DNA from: Piper betle
Lineage: Eukaryota; Streptophyta; Magnoliopsida; Piperales; Piperaceae
Assembly (NCBI GenBank): GCA_033002965.1
Contig: JAURVB010014492.1
Location: forward strand, 58,978-122,977
Length of the DNA stretch: 64,000 nucleotides
Reading direction: 5' to 3'
The translations under genes and the position numbers were made by a program. The notes beneath the pieces are model-generated. The model saw only the letters and a program-made list of their open reading frames with translations, was not told the DNA's origin and did not search any database. Each line of letters begins with the position of its first letter. Position 1 is the stretch's first letter. Shown one piece after another: positions 47,301 through 59,788 of this stretch.

Positions 47301-50300
47301 TTACTTAGGTACACATGACCTTCATGGGTCATACACGAGACCGGCGTTGGCTCAGTACACGCATTTTGAAACTGACTCGACTCGAACCATACCGACCATA
47401 CTTTCAGAAGCTCCAAGCGTAGTCTCATGCCTAGACGGCGAGCTCTTGCAACGAACCTACATGAATATAACTATTTACTAACTCCCATACATATATGATA
47501 CACGCCTATATAAATAATATATCCACATTCATACGTGAATCTAATCAAACATGACAATCATCTCAACAATCACGCTAAATCTCTAATTGTCAAGCAAGTT
47601 AATAATTTTATGATTTCATACGTTACTTATTACCTAGCACTTTTAATTCCAATTTCAAAACATACCTATTCTAATTAGGTGACAATGGTTTAATCAATTT
47701 AATCCGTTTAACTTAATACTAGCATGCAAAACCTAAATCATGCAAATTCATAAATTAACTAGTTAACAAGCATTTAATTAACTATTCAGTTGTTCACTAA
47801 CAATTCCATTAGCGAGCATTTACATCACGCAACGCAGTCTACGCTAATCATCACATGTTTATCATAATTCACAATTAATTACTAAAATCATGAAGTTAAT
47901 AAAATTAATTTCAATATGCTACCATGACCATAACATGCATATAATAATACTAAAAAAAGAAGGAAAAACCACCTCGCGATTGGCGCTGAAATCGGTGCCG
48001 ACAGACGAAGGCGGTGAAGTCGAGTTAGCGGTTTTTCGGCGACTGTGCCGGTGGTTTTCCGGCAGTTCTTGTAGTTTTCCGGCGCTGCCCCGATGGAGCA
48101 ATCAGAGGTAAGGGTTAGCACCGTCTCGACAAGCTTGACCCAATGGTGCTGATGGCAAGGGCAACCGCGGAGGCGATGGCCATCGACGACAGCGTCGAGT
48201 TCGGTCGGGGCGGTCGATCGCTCCGATCAGACCCACGGCCGGCCTTGATGGCGGCGCTAGGTAAGGGGGAAAGGTAGGGGAAGTCGAGGAGAGAGCTTCG
48301 ACGTCACGGCGGCAGCGGTCCGGCTTAGACGGTGGCTGAATCGTGTCGGGAACAACATTGAAATCGAGGGCGATTTCCAGCGTTGTGATGGCTGGACGGT
48401 GGCTGGGCATGGTCGTGGTAGCAAGGCAATGGCACGGCCGGGCTAGGCGGTGTCGATCGGAGGCGAGGTGGCATTGATGGCGGTGCAAAGTCTCAAGGGC
48501 GTGGCAAAAGTCTCAAGGGCGGTGGCTAGGGTTTAGGATGGTGAAACGTCGAGGTGTTGTGGGGTAGGAAGATGAGAAATATAGGAGTGGCAAACTTGTA
48601 AATGAAACTTGACTCGACATCGGCTCGAGTCAAAAATAATAACTAACTCAGAATAAATCCTAGAAAAATTGGGAAAAATCTCATAAAATCAAACAAAACA
48701 ACACAACATCCAAATGACATGCCGTATAACTAATAACCCACCCGAATACCATCTAACACATCCTAATGCGTTATTCAGCCTAAACTAATTCTACGGTCAC
48801 AACATGAAAAAAATAAAATCATCTGTATACTCTCATATCTACTGATAACTCAGGCTGTTGATGCGTATCTAACGCTATCATCGATACTTGGGTATATATG
48901 AACCCTCATAGCACGTGCACACGGTCGGCCTCCGCCCCGCACACGTGTTTTGAAAGCTGAACTGACTCGAACCACGGTCAAACCGACCGGCTAACGACTA
49001 TAAAACCCTGACTCGAGTCGCAGGTTTTACAACCTTCCCTCCTTACAAAAATTTCTTCCTCAAAATTTTAAATCAAGGAGGCGTCAAACATAATGCTGTA
49101 AATTGTAATCGAGGTTGGAAAATGGGGTATCTGGTCCAGAAGCTGGCTGCTCGAACAACTCAGGATACCTCTTCCACTGCACTCATACTAAAGGAACCTG
49201 CTTACGTCTGAGGGTCTTCACTTGACGATCAACTATCCTCGTTGCGTCCTCTGGATACGTCAAGTCAGGACGAAGTTCTATTTCTTAGAAACTAATAACG
49301 TGGGAGTTATCTAGGTGGTACTTCTTCAATAAGGACACGTGGAACACTGGTTGTACGGCTGATAGGTGAGGCGGCAATGCCAAGCGATAGGCCACTTGAC
49401 CTACACGTTTTAGAACATCGAATGGTTTGATGTACCGCGGGCTAAGCCTCCCACGCATACCAAAACCTCATGTTTCCCTTCGTTGGTGACACTTTTGGAA
49501 GAACATGTACTCCGACCATGAAGTGAACCTCACGCCAGCGTTGATCAGTGTAGTTTCTCTGTCACTCCTGAGCTGACCTCATCCTCTTTTTAATCCGCAT
49601 AACCACATTCTGTGTCTGCTGAACTATCTTTGGGCCAACTATCATTGGCTCACTACCCTATACCCAACACACTGGGGATCTGCACAGCCTATCATATAGC
49701 ACTTCAAATGGTGCCATCCCAATCCCAGCGTTGATCAGTGTAGTTTCTCTGTCACTCCTGAGCTGACCTCATCCTCTTTTAATCCGCATAACCACATTCT
49801 GTGTCTGCTGAACTATCTTTGGGCCAACTATCATTGGCTCACTACCCTATACCCAGCACACTGGGGATCTGCACAGCCTATCATATAGCACTTCAAATGG
49901 TGCCATCCCAATACTAGCCGGGTAACTGTTGTTGTAAGCAAATTCCACCAAAGTCAAATGCTCTACCCAGTCATCTCCAAAATCTAGCATACAGGCCCTA
50001 AGCAAATCCTCAAGAATCTGAATAGTTCTTTCAGACTGCCCATCTGTCTGAGGGTGGAAAGCGGTGCTAAACTTCGACTCTGTCTCCATTGCTGCTTGAA
50101 AAGCTCTCCAGAAACGGGATGTAAATCTGTCTGAGATGATCTCCAACAGGACTCCATGCAGTCATACTATCTCATCCCGATACAAGGTCGCCAAAGTGGA
50201 TAACGGGTAATCCATTCTAATAGGGATAAAATGCGCACTTCGTTAGTCGATCCACTATTACCCATACTGCGTCTCTCTGCTGGCGATTCTTAAGCAGACC

Positions 50301-53300
50301 GACTACGAAATCATAAGCTATACTCTCCCACTTCCACTCTGGGGTCTTCAATGGCTGTAAGGTCCTACCGGGGCGCATGTGTAACACCCCGTTTCGGCTC
50401 ACCTGTGAACCGACCCGAAAATGTCACCGGCGACCGAACCATTCGCTAATCTACTAGATTCGGTTAAGCCGACCAGGATCTACTCTCGGCGTTTCAAGAT
50501 GGAGATGCAAATGTGAAATGCATGAATGGGAACAATTGGGTTCTAACGCAGTCCTACATGCATGTCATGACGTGCAAGCAAAGACAAGACAAAATAATAA
50601 ATGAGAAACCAAAAGAAAATATATACTATTTTATGAAAATATGGTAACACATAATAATCTACCATGACATTCAATCATTATCTCATTCGTTTTTACCTGA
50701 GCCGAGTTTGAACTCCAAGGCTCCCTACTCATTTATATTTATCAGTTCGTTTCATAACAAGTAATTCACTCAAGCAAACACATCAAAATTATCATTTACA
50801 TAACAATAACACACCATCATTATACGTTACACACGGCAGGTACATGTGTGCGCGGTTCCATGCTGCTCCTCCGCAGTCCTGACAGCTTTCATCGCTCGCA
50901 TTCCTCACCTACATAGATATAGAAAAACCGTCAGTAACGAGTGTTACCGGCCCGGAAAATAACTAATATCAATCTGGCACAGGAGAGCAAACTCTCCTGT
51001 TGAATCAAAACCATATACTTCCTCGGGTCGACAACGTCCCCCTATCTTTCACATTCTCATGCCTCGGCCATTTCTCAATCGCTTCTCGCATCAAATCTCA
51101 TTCCTTTCCGCCCTCTGCACCTTCCATATTACTCCTGGCCTTGAGCACGAAGGCCGAGTACTCTCAGGCAGTCGCCTTCAGTACCCTTTAAAACCACAAG
51201 TCTAGACATGCGCTGCAATGCAGTACCTGTGAACCTCCACACTTCTCCGGGTTTGAGGAACTCAAAGGTGGAGTTGTCGAGATCCCTCGGGAATGAAACG
51301 GCCCGCACACCATTCCAGAGCCCACTATCGACACACACGTGCCCGCTCGCGTAGCATGGTAGTCGGATTTCCCTCATTCCATCTCTCACTAAAAACACGA
51401 AAACTATACATATATATAGGTCTGGGTTGGGATTTATACAATAGGCCCGAAGGCATCGTGAGCTGGATCTGAAGTTTGAAAACAAACTCAAGGGATCTCA
51501 TCCTCGAGGGTTATTAATCCGAAAAAATCGTTGGTTAAATGGCCCGAGTTAAGTGGGATCCGATAAAACGCTACTTAACTCGTCCTGCACATGATAAATC
51601 AAATACACAATAGAGTAGCGTAAAACAGAGAACGAGTCCTAAACGGACCTGGTAGAAGCTCCAAACAGGTCCACGCGCCTTGGCGGCGAGCTCCTACACC
51701 GTACCTACACAATCAGGCTAAAAACTAACGCCCGCATGATGAATCACACATCCTATAGCATGCACACACAATCAACACAATCACACATCAACCATCACAC
51801 ATCATTATCCTATATCAATTCTAGCAAGTCTACTTAGGCTAGTTTGCATTAGATCATGATCATTACCTAGTTACCCTAATTAGTTTCTTAGCCTCCATTT
51901 TTAACACCACTCAATCAAACAAATTTCATATTTTATCCTTAATCAAATCTACATTTATATATATTATTATAACATACAATTCACCAATCCTAGCATGCAA
52001 TTCTAATAATCAATACTTTCAAATAATTAAATTAAAATAAATTATACCTCGCGTCGTCGAAAATCGGCGACAGTTAGGGTTTCCGTTTCGTGGCTCGAAA
52101 CTCGAATTCGGCACCTAGCGGCGTCCAAAGTTCGATCAGATTGGACCGGGTGCGTTCGGCAAATGATCCGGCAAATTTCCCAAGAATCCAATTTTTTCGG
52201 CGGTTCCGGCGGTTTTCCGGCGAGTGTCGGCGGTTTTCGGCGGATTCCGACGGTTTTCTGGCGATGATTCGGGACGGGGCAATCAGGGGGTCTATCGGCA
52301 CCAGCTCGACGAGCTTGGTCCAATGGTGGTGTCAAACAGGGTAGCCGAGGCGGCGATGGCCGTCGACGGCGGCGTCGAAAATGGGTGGCGGTGGCGGTGT
52401 GCTCCGATCGGGGCTGCGGCCGGCCTCGACGGCGGTCGGGGTGGTGGGGGAAACGTCGGCGACGGCGAGGGGGTGGTCGTCAGGGCCACAGCAGGGGCGG
52501 CGCGGCCTGGACGGCGGCGGAATCAGGCTCGGAGTGGTGACGGCCGAGGAGGTTTCGTGGGGCGATTCCGACGTCGTGGCGGCGAGATGGTGGCCGGGGT
52601 GGGTCGTGGCGGCACGGCGACTGCACGGCGGGGCGGGGCGGCGTTGATCGGCAGCAGTGCGGCGTCGGCAGCGGCGGCGGCGGCGACGACTGTGGGCGGC
52701 GCGGCTAGGGTTTGGAAGGGTAAGTGTCGGGAGGAAGAAGAAGTATTCTCAATGGCAAACTCGTAAATAAGTATTGACTTGATTCCTACTTGAGTCAAAA
52801 TAATAACTAGTTTGTAATAAATCCTAAAAAAATCTAGAAAAATTCCATAAAATAAAACAAACACAACAACATCCAAATGGCATGCTCTATAACTAATAAC
52901 CCACCCGAATATAATCCAACGCGTCTTAACGCGTTATTCGGCCTAAAACTATTTCTACGATCAAACATATAAAAAAGAAAAAATACTGCATACTTTCATA
53001 TATTCTGATAACTCATATCTCACCATCTTCTCGACGTTATCATCATATATTCAGGTACACCTGACTCTCATCGCTCATAACTCACGGTTGGCCTCGACTC
53101 AGCACGCGGTTCATGAAACTAACTCGACTCGAACCAACGGTTGAACCGACTGGTTCGGTAACGTAAAACCCTGACTCGAGTCACGGGTTTTACAGCATGT
53201 GTTCAGCCTTCACCTTTTGACAGACTAAACACCTGGCTACGGTGTCAAAAACCTCTCTCGTTAGTCCTGGCCACCAATAGGATCATCGAACATCATGATA

Positions 53301-56300
53301 CATCTTCACTCCACTCGGATGCACTGTGCACCTCGAGGTGTGGGCGTCGTGAAGAATGGTCCTACGAAGTTCTGGATACTCAATGATGTCTAGAACAAAA
53401 AGACGTCCTCTCAATCTGACCAGTCCATCTGCATCCCTGACCAAATCTCTATGAACTCCTTGCTCTAACCACTGAGCCAATTGTTTATCCTCATTCTGTG
53501 CAGCTCTAATTTGTTCAAAAATACTGGGCTGAATCGAAAGTCTAGCAATCATTCAAACTAACTGCCTCTGGCGTGTATCAATCGGGGTCACTGAGACTGC
53601 TGCCATCCCCACTGAGTCTCGAACTGGCCTCCTACTTAAGGCGTATGCTACTACATTCGCCTTGCCCTCGTGATATGAGATATCAATCTCATAATCAGAC
53701 AACAACTCCAACCATCTCCTCTATCGGCTGTTTAAATCCTTCTGTGTGAAGATATACTTTAGACTTTTGTGATCAGTCAAAAATCGAAAGGAAGTCCCAT
53801 AGAGGTAATGTCTCCATATTCTGAGGGCAAAAACTACTGCTGCAAGTTCCAAATCGTGAGTAGGGTAGTTACGCTCATGCACCTTTAGCTGACGAGATGC
53901 ATATGCAATAACCTTATCTCTCTGCATCAAAACACAACCTAGCCCAATTCCTGAGGCATCTGTATAGACTACAAAGTCATCGTGCCCCTCTGGTATTGTG
54001 AGGGAACAGTGCTGAAGTCAATCTCTCCTTCAGCGTCCTAAAACTCTACTCACCCTTGTCAGTCTATACAAAGTGTTTGTATGATTTCAATGTCGTTCCC
54101 AATGCGATTCAGCCACCGTCTGCGCCAGACTGCTGCCGCTGTGACGTCGAAGCTCTCCCCTCGACTTCCCCTATATTTCCCCCTTACCTAGCGCCGCCGT
54201 CGAGGCCGGCCGTGGGTCTGATCCGAGCGACCGACCGCCCCCGACCGAACTCGACGCTGCCGTCAATGGCCATCGCCGCCGCGGCTGTCCTTGCCGTCAG
54301 CACCATTGGGTCAAGCTCGCCGAGACGGTACTAACCCTTACCTCTGATTGCTCCATCGGGGCAGCGCCGAAAAACCACAGGAACTGCCGAAAAACCGCCG
54401 GCACAGTCGCCAAAAACCGCTAACTCAACTTCACCGCCTTCGTCTGTCAGACACCGATTTCAGCGCCGATTGCGAGGTGGTTTTTCCTTCTTTTTTTAGT
54501 ATTATTATATGCATGTTATGGTCATGGTAGTATATTGGAATTAATTTTATTAACTTCATGATTTTAGTAATTAATTGTGAATTATGATAAACATGTGATG
54601 ATTAGCGTAGACTGTGCTGCGTGATGTAAATGCTCGCTAATGGAATTGTTAGTGAACAACTGAATAGTTAATTAAATGCTTGTTAACTAGTTAATTTATG
54701 AATTTGCATGATTTAGGTTTTGCATGCTAGTATTAAGTTAAACTGATTAAATTGATTAAACCATTCTCACCTAATTAGAATAGGTATGTTTTGAAATTGG
54801 AATTAAAAGTGCTAGGTAATAAGTAATGTATGAAATCATAAATTATTAACTTGCTTGACAATTAGAGATTTAGTATGATTGTTGAGATGATTGTCATGTT
54901 TGATTAGATTCACGTATGAATGTGGATATATTATTTATATAGGCGTGCATCATATATGTATGGGCGTTAGTAAATAGTTATGTTCATGTAGGTTCGTTGC
55001 AGGAGCTCGCCGTATATGCATATGTTTGTGAGGCTCGTATGCCTTGTTTTAGAAATGTTTTGAGATAAGCTTTAATGATGTGCGATGCTAAAATGAAAAA
55101 GGAACCAAATGAGCTGAGTATGAATTGCAGGTGGGCTAGACTCAATTACAAGATGTGTTGTTGCTTAAATCTTATTGTGGTGTGCATTATGTTGTTATAT
55201 ATATACCCTATAATGTGTCGTGTTTTTAACAGGTCGTCCCCTTATTGCACTTTTAAGGGAGACCCTGTTCGTCTTATTCCAGGATTTTTGGGAATTTTGT
55301 TGCTATTTAAATTATTTTTGTGTGTGGCTATCATCATGACATTCACGTAGCATCTTGCTAGGGTTTGCATCTTATTCATACATTGTTTGTGCATTAGTGG
55401 TGTGCTCCATCTTGAGACGTCGAGAGGGTTATGTCGTAGCCGTTTAGGTTTTGGGTTAGCCAACTTAATCGGTTTACGAGTAGTTCGATCCTTTATAACA
55501 GTTCTGGTCCAGGTTGAGAGTAAACCGGATTGGGGTGTTACAGCGGCGACAAAGTAGCACAACGGGCTGAAAAGGGCAATGGGAGCAAGGCACGAGCGCG
55601 CGGCTCTCGTGTGTCATTGAGGCCAAGCGGCGGTCGGGAAAACAGGGGAATGCTCAGTGGCACTCTAGCAGAGTCAATCGGCTGTGGTGCGGCAGTCAGA
55701 GGTGGCATCGGCGGCGATGCGCGGGGCGGCAATCGAGATGAGGAGGGGCAGCATCGGGGGAGGGTTTCTGTGGCAATTTCATGAATAAAAGTCGACACGA
55801 GTCCTGATTAGAATAAAAAATAATAACTAATTCTTAATAATTTAAAAAAATCTTAAAAAATATAGAAAAATATTATAAAATATAATGCACCCAATAACAT
55901 CAAAATGACATGTTCTATAACTAATATAATACATCCTAAAGCGTTATTCGGCCTAAAAATAATTTTACGATCAAATACATAAAAAATAACTGCATACTTT
56001 CATATACTCTACTAACTCATTTTTCATCATTTCGTTATCATTATATACTTAGGTATACTCAACCTTCATCGTTCATAACACACGACTGGCTTTGGCTCAA
56101 CACGTGTATCATTAAACTGATTCGACTAGAAGTGATGGTTGAATAGACTGGTTTATTAATGTAAAACCCTGGCTCAAGTCATGGGTTTTATATAGATGTA
56201 CGTGCAATTAATTAAAATAAAACTTTCTATCCAACTAGTTACAATGTACTGAAACCTGATAACTTGATTTAGATAGATGCAAATTATAATCCCTTTCTGT

Positions 56301-56547
56301 GTATGCTTTATCTAGTTTGATTTTGTTAACCTCAGTAGCCAATGGAGTAATTTATCTAGCCATTTTGTCTCAATAAATTTAACATAAATCCGTCTATTCC
56401 TATGAATTCAGGGAGGTGGCCAAGGCTGGGGATTTGATTAATTTAGATATCTCTTTGGATATTTTGGATCTCATATATGAAGTGGAGGACCTGTCCATGT
56501 TGTTTAGATCTGCTAAGCCTCTTGCAACATCCGTCTCGGTGATCTAA
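44368..56547 (+). CDS. Unidentified gene, 5' part: exons separated by an 11.8-kb TE-filled intron
   Basis: Exon 44517-44593 (acceptor TTTGCAG) reads [20 protein letters not shown] and ends ...SLSAG|GTCC at phase 2. Exon 56412-56538 (acceptor ATTCAG) starts with the single G needed to complete AGG and continues [20 protein letters not shown], then [14 protein letters not shown]. The frame match across 11.8 kb is why I pair them. The second exon either ends at TCG|GTGATC or runs on to the TAA at 56545. The likely start ATG (44368, [10 protein letters not shown]) meets a stop after ten codons, so exon 1 is unresolved: another start, another splice, or a lost base. I do not recognise the protein. 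The intron contains the gypsy wreck at 45237-56192. Confidence 0.5.
45237..47407 (-). mobile_element. Gypsy LTR segment A (outer part of the composite 3' LTR)
   Basis: Starts TATAACACCCCG (canonical TGTAACACC with one change) and follows the landmarks of the 50380-53194 LTR: AGAAGCTCCAAG-type block (45908), TATACCTC-CG-GTCGGCAATCGGCGAC (46300), GC-rich core (46530-46990), ATGGCAAACTCGTAAAT (47011), and ACTCGACTCGAACC near 47375. It stops about 45 bp short of the LTR end and abuts segment C. Confidence 0.75.
47408..49031 (-). mobile_element. Gypsy LTR segment C (inner part of the composite 3' LTR)
   Basis: Begins again at the GAAGCTCCAAGCG landmark and runs to the intact end AGGTTTTACA at 49031, with its own GC-rich core (47970-48540) and GGCAAACTTGTAAAT (48588). 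Beside it at 49032 is ACCTTCCCTCC, the complement of a polypurine tract. This marks it as the 3' LTR border of a minus-oriented element. Most of 47436-48365 recurs inverted at 54078-55014. Confidence 0.8.
49032..50379 (-). pseudogene. Gypsy pol 3' part: integrase core and C-terminal region, broken
   Basis: Minus-strand fragments: integrase catalytic part [15 protein letters not shown] and [11 protein letters not shown] (50402-50217), then [23 protein letters not shown] and [16 protein letters not shown] (50146-49847), followed by the C-terminal [30 protein letters not shown] and LLKKYHLD region (49490-49310). The pattern fits the plant Ty3/gypsy chromovirus branch (Tekay/Del-like by long LTRs); the chromodomain end is degraded. 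Stops, frameshifts and a 190-bp duplication inactivate it. Confidence 0.85.
49535..49912. repeat. 190-bp tandem duplication inside the integrase region
   Basis: CCAGCGTTGATCAGTGTAG starts both copies (49535, 49725). They differ by one T in a T-run, one base near the middle (AACACACTGG/AGCACACTGG) and the final bases, so the duplication is young compared with the rest of the element. Confidence 0.92.
50380..53194 (-). mobile_element. Solo LTR (2.8 kb) inserted in gypsy pol, perfect 5-bp target duplication
   Basis: Starts TGTAACACCCCG and ends GGGTTTTACA, flanked by GCATG on both sides (50375-50379 and 53195-53199). The integrase frame on either side (KVKAEH... and ...[11 protein letters not shown]) becomes continuous when the insert and one GCATG are ignored. 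GC-rich core at 52060-52740. The open frames there (52224-52766 and others) are artefacts of composition. Confidence 0.92.
53195..54070 (-). pseudogene. Gypsy pol middle part: end of reverse transcriptase, RNase H, integrase zinc-binding domain
   Basis: Minus strand, 5' to 3': degraded TLKERLTSA end of the reverse transcriptase near 54030, RNase H with [38 protein letters not shown] and [10 protein letters not shown] (53970-53730), then the integrase H2C2 zinc finger ([14 protein letters not shown]...[11 protein letters not shown], 53345-53200). In-frame stops separate the parts. Everything upstream (gag, protease, most of the reverse transcriptase) is missing at the junction with the inverted LTR at about 54075. 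Confidence 0.85.
54076..55541 (+). mobile_element. Inverted partial gypsy LTR (segment D)
   Basis: Reverse complement of segment C from GATTTCAATG (54083) to GGTTCGTTGCAGGAGCTCGCCG (55014). It then continues to the LTR terminus GGATTGGGGTGTTACA at 55541. It lacks the opposite terminus (TGTAAAACC...), so it is truncated at the pol junction. Near-identity to segment C over about 930 bp is apparent by eye. Confidence 0.8.
55542..56192 (-). mobile_element. Gypsy LTR remnant E (end portion)
   Basis: GC-rich core remnant (55542-55770), the AATTTCATGAATAAAAGTCGAC version of the usual block (55777), CGTTATTCGGCCTAAAAATAATTTTACGATC (about 55935-55975), and the terminal TAAAACCCTGGCTCAAGTCATGGGTTTTATA. 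It is the right edge of the nest. No target duplication matches 45232-45236. Confidence 0.7.
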
Positions 56548-57936
56548 GCATAGATCTTAAATCCATTTTTTATGTTTGCATTGCATATGTTATTGTTTTA
56601 TCATTTAAAATGTTAATGCAGGTAGCTTCATTTTTCGTTTCTGTTCCAAATCAACATGTAGATTTTCCTATTCTTCCATGAAGAAGGTTTCGGCACTCTA
56701 CGCTATCTTGTTCTTGTTAGTTCTCTAAAAAACCTCGTTGTTTTTGCTTCAACCAATGATCTTTCACTAAATATTTGAAGCTTAAAAGCTACAAGTTACT
56801 AAATATGTGTATGATTCTGTGTTAGATAATAGGAACATTTTTGTATATCCAGCTCAGAGCTCATATTTGTCTAGAATCACAGGAGGGTGCTAATCCTGGC
56901 TTTGCTATTCTCCCTAGAACTTAAAGGTTGTATAACTATCTGCATGACTCTGATGGGATGTGGTAGCCCTAGAACAATAATTTTGTTGGTTGCTTGGTGC
57001 ATCATGTCCGAATGTGACAGAAAAGAGATAAGGTTTGAGGTGGTTAGGATAATGCATGATGTGGAAATTGTAAACCATGCTTGCATGGAATATTTAGATG
57101 TGACAAATTTGATTCTTAATTTGAATGAACTGAATCATATGGAGTTTTTATTTAGTAGAATTGTGTTATGCCCTAAGACCTATCTGATTCATATATGACC
57201 AATTTCAGACAGGCTTGGTTGCAGATTAAATAAGGCCAAGACCTTTTTAGGAGCCCGTCTTCTTCTATTTGTGGAAATTTTCTTAAGTTAACATTTCTTC
57301 TCCGGAAACCCTGTGAAGATGAAAAACGACGTGCTTGGCCTTATAAACTTCATATGAAGTACGAAATCCTTACAAGAGTAGCGATCAATTTTCACTGGAA
57401 TTAGGAATGACTAGCTCTGCCAATCATGGATGAACCAATTTAGACATTATCTTTTGTGGGTATTTCAGTTTCCTCCCATGCGAGCCTTCATCTCATTTCG
57501 TTTTCTTTTAATTAAATTTTTTTGTCCATTTCACGTTTAATTAACTTTCGAAAATAGATTGTCAAAATAATTTGTACCCCAGATGGCTATTTATGATGAC
57601 TTTGAAAAGACACGTGTGGACCTTCTTCCATTACTCCCTTATCTAGTTCCCAATCTTGCCTAGGATGACAGTCCTCGGTAATTAGATCAGTCGTGGAACT
57701 GGATTTGTTGGGTGGCCATCAACGCTAGATATGTCGTCTTCTTTCCCTCGTGCGTGAGGCAGCACTACCAGTCAAAAATATGAACATGGTTCATGAGTTG
57801 GGATGAATAAAATTGATTTATAAGTGGTGCATTTATTTCAAAATACTTGTCCAGCATGCCTCTTTGTACTTGCTTTCCATGGTACCCAATTTTTACGGTG
57901 TAAATAGTCAACTAACAAGCGTTTCGTCATTTGCAG

Positions 57937-59788
57937 TCAAGCTTTTGACTTCGTATGGAGAAGAGGATATTGCAGCAAAGGTTAGAATCATTTTAGAATT
58001 TGTACTGAAGCCGACAAAGAAGCCACTTGACGTCACAAAAGCTGCTCCAGGTCAACGTAAGCCGATACTCTACCTGGCCCTGCGCTTCTCGTTTTTATTT
58101 TATCCCATAATCCCACTTTTTTCTTCCTTCATTTCTTTGGGAAAAAATGTTTATGTCCTTTACAGTGGGAGTAAATCGAAAATTCACCCTGTTTTCGGTG
58201 GAAGCTATTATTCATATTGATGCGTTTGGTAGCTTCACAGGAAATCTGCACTACTCCTATTTGGATATTCTTACTGTTTTATTTGTTGTGTTTTTGCACT
58301 TGCTCTCTGGTCTATGATTGTTTGTTAAAACAGTCACCCTGGTACCAATGACTGCCGGAACGTGGCCATATTATTGTAGAATGGCCATACTCTGTTGTTG
58401 AGACTCGGTTTGGAGACTTGGAAGGTTAATCAATAGCTAATTTCTCAAAACAAGTGGGCAATATTGGTAGTTTTGAGTAGCTGCACACTGGGTTTTACTT
58501 CAAAAAACATATGATAATGTTAATGCTTTTTACTTTATTGACATTTTTTTTGTTCTTGGTCTAATGTTTTTTAATTCATCACAGAATGTATTTGGGTACA
58601 CTTATTTTCTCTTTGTTGAAACAATGATGGATTTGATTGCTTGATGTGATAGTGGACGAGCATGCATTTTGTATATTTACGCCCTTTAAGTTTGGTGGAA
58701 CTACAGATTTCTTTTTAAGTTGGGTTCCGATGTTCATCTGACTGCATTATTTCCCATTTATGACCCTTGGTTATGCAAAATGCACGTTGAGAACTGAGAA
58801 GCTTACCCGGCCATTCTGGCATCAATCCTATCTTCCTGAATTAGAATAAGTTCCAGTTCTAATCAATGTTGTGGTCCCTGCAAATTGCTATATAAAAGTT
58901 TGCATGATAGGCCTTACGTATTGATGAGGGCAATAGTCATTTTTTATTAAACAAGATATGGGAAAGCAGTCTGTGGAATCGATAACCACCATGAAACCCA
59001 TAATCAGAAGAAGACAGGGAGGAAAAGATAGTGGTACCAGCAATGTCAAATGCGGCTGGCAAGCATTAGGTACGACTTTGCTACTCTTAATCTTGAACTA
59101 AGTTGATTCCGAGACAGCTGTTTGATGTTGGATTATCCTTGATGACTAATATACCGTTTCCTGTTCCATCTTATATGATCTATGCCCTTGGGATGTCATA
59201 AAAATAGATTTCGACCTTGTTTTCTGAATGTGGTCTGATTTTTTTTCTTTGATAGAAAGATTAATTTTATGTTAGCTTGATAATTTGATCATAGTGAGTA
59301 TGAGTTTACCCCACTTGGCATGGATGGCAAGTCTGAATAAAGCTAAATCATTGTCCTTGTCTTGTCTCCCAAATTTATATTTCCTCGATCGTCGGTGGTC
59401 CACTCTTGCTGGTTTCTAGCTGTGCGTTACCCCATCACAATGCTTGTATCATTAGGTAGAAAAGGCCGACGCGAGGATTGCGTTCTACAAAGACGAGAAA
59501 CTTTTGATAGCACGCATATATGAATATCCTCGTCATAAAATACGTTGTTCAGTTTTTTGCTTGGTTTTGGATTTTGCCTTAGCTTTCAGTGGCCCGTTTC
59601 TGAGCCGCAGATGGGACAGTAATTTTTAGTTTTAGGAGCTAAGTTGGTTGGTTTTAGTAAGTTTATGAATGAATAGGACTGTGATTAGAAAATTGGGGAA
59701 GATGATGACAAAGCTGGCCGCTCGAAGGATGCGGCTGGTGAAGCGTCACATCGGAAAATACGCGCGGGGCCTTAGCAAAGAAAAATAG
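57937..59788 (+). CDS. Candidate downstream exons of the same unidentified gene
   Basis: Open segments with acceptor and donor sites: 57937-58050 (TTTGCAG| ... CCAG|GTCAAC; KLLTSYGEEDIAAKVRIILE then FVLKPTKKPLDV), 59022-59069 (GGAG| ... TTAG|GTACG; GKDSGTSNVKCGWQAL), 59460 onward (GGTAG|; EKADARIAFYKDEKLL) and 59689-59788 (GATTAG|; a strongly basic KLGKMMTKLAARRMRLVKRH tail ending TAG at 59786, or an acidic alternative frame). Phases of the first three agree with each other, but not with the exon ending at 56538, so a further exon between 56548 and 57936 or another splice is needed. I do not recognise a family. These may belong to one gene with 44517-56538 or to a second one. Confidence 0.35.

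Noticed and set aside
52224..52766. 180-residue Gly/Arg-rich frame and its neighbours
   Set aside because: Falls in the GC-rich core of a solo LTR; no family resemblance; the equivalent region of sister LTRs is not open in the same frame.
54056..54334. Pro/Ser-rich 92-residue frame resembling the one at 48102-48488
   Set aside because: The resemblance is because both are the same LTR segment in opposite orientation; it is not a gene family.
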